Source: Paramacrobiotus metropolitanus (Eukaryota; Tardigrada; Eutardigrada; Parachela; Macrobiotidae). Taken from it: a DNA stretch of 64,000 nt. The position numbers and the translations under genes are program-made. This document shows, piece by piece, positions 63,987-64,000 of the stretch (position 1 is the first letter of the stretch; each line of letters begins with the position of its first letter). Below the pieces are notes generated by a model that saw only the letters and a program-made list of their open reading frames with translations, did no database searches and had not been told where the DNA came from. The stretch is from assembly GCF_019649055.1 (NCBI RefSeq), contig NW_026570232.1:1488001-1552000 (forward strand). The letters are read 5' to 3'.

Positions 63987-64000
63987 CTAGAATTTTTTGG

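Overview
This is a eukaryotic nuclear window. Every convincing gene except one methyltransferase and one THAP protein is split by short GT-AG introns, and the families present are animal ones: PRDM, DM/DMA, enkurin, AMSH, cyclic-nucleotide-gated channel, sleepless-type Ly6 and class III ADH. Gene content, compact introns and AT-rich spacers suggest an ecdysozoan invertebrate. A tardigrade is my best guess, but the sequence alone does not prove it. I rebuilt the exons by hand from reading-frame continuity, GT/AG sites, intron phase and family conservation.

Layout. 2.5-5.5 kb (+): a sleepless/quiver-like Ly6 protein with four exons. 9-16.4 kb (+): a tandem pair of Fe(II)/2-oxoglutarate oxygenase genes. 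The first is a pseudogene with frameshifts and lost iron ligands. The second is intact, but a ~1.2 kb insertion flanked by an exact 36-bp direct repeat lies in its upstream region. 16.9-20.3 kb (-): a PRDM protein (zinc knuckle, PR domain, nine C2H2 fingers). 21.0-21.3 kb (-): a THAP protein. 22-26 kb (+): class III alcohol dehydrogenase in 12 exons. 30.2-33.3 kb (-): a DMRT factor with DM and DMA domains. 40.4-44.1 kb (+): a cyclic-nucleotide-gated channel with a strange pore. 44.9-46.2 kb (+): mitochondrial ribosomal protein S24. 46.7-51.6 kb (-): an ENKD1-like enkurin-domain protein whose last intron contains an intronless methyltransferase on the other strand (47.8-48.7 kb). 53.3-55.1 kb (-): a SWIM zinc finger plus YqaJ-type nuclease protein. 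56.2-60.0 kb (-): the deubiquitinase AMSH/STAMBP. 61.0-64.0 kb: a degenerate pogo/Tigger-like DNA transposon with ~250-290 bp terminal inverted repeats.

The genes do not form a pathway. Most are unrelated housekeeping, signalling or developmental loci. The exceptions to an ordinary gene neighbourhood are the oxygenase duplication with its decayed copy and split promoter, the nested methyltransferase, the CNG channel without the usual selectivity-filter residues, the SWIM-YqaJ nuclease, a 23-bp exact fragment of the ADH exon next to the oxygenase, and a strongly over-represented 8-mer (TACGAGTA) in the non-coding DNA. I saw no rRNA, convincing tRNA or CRISPR array.
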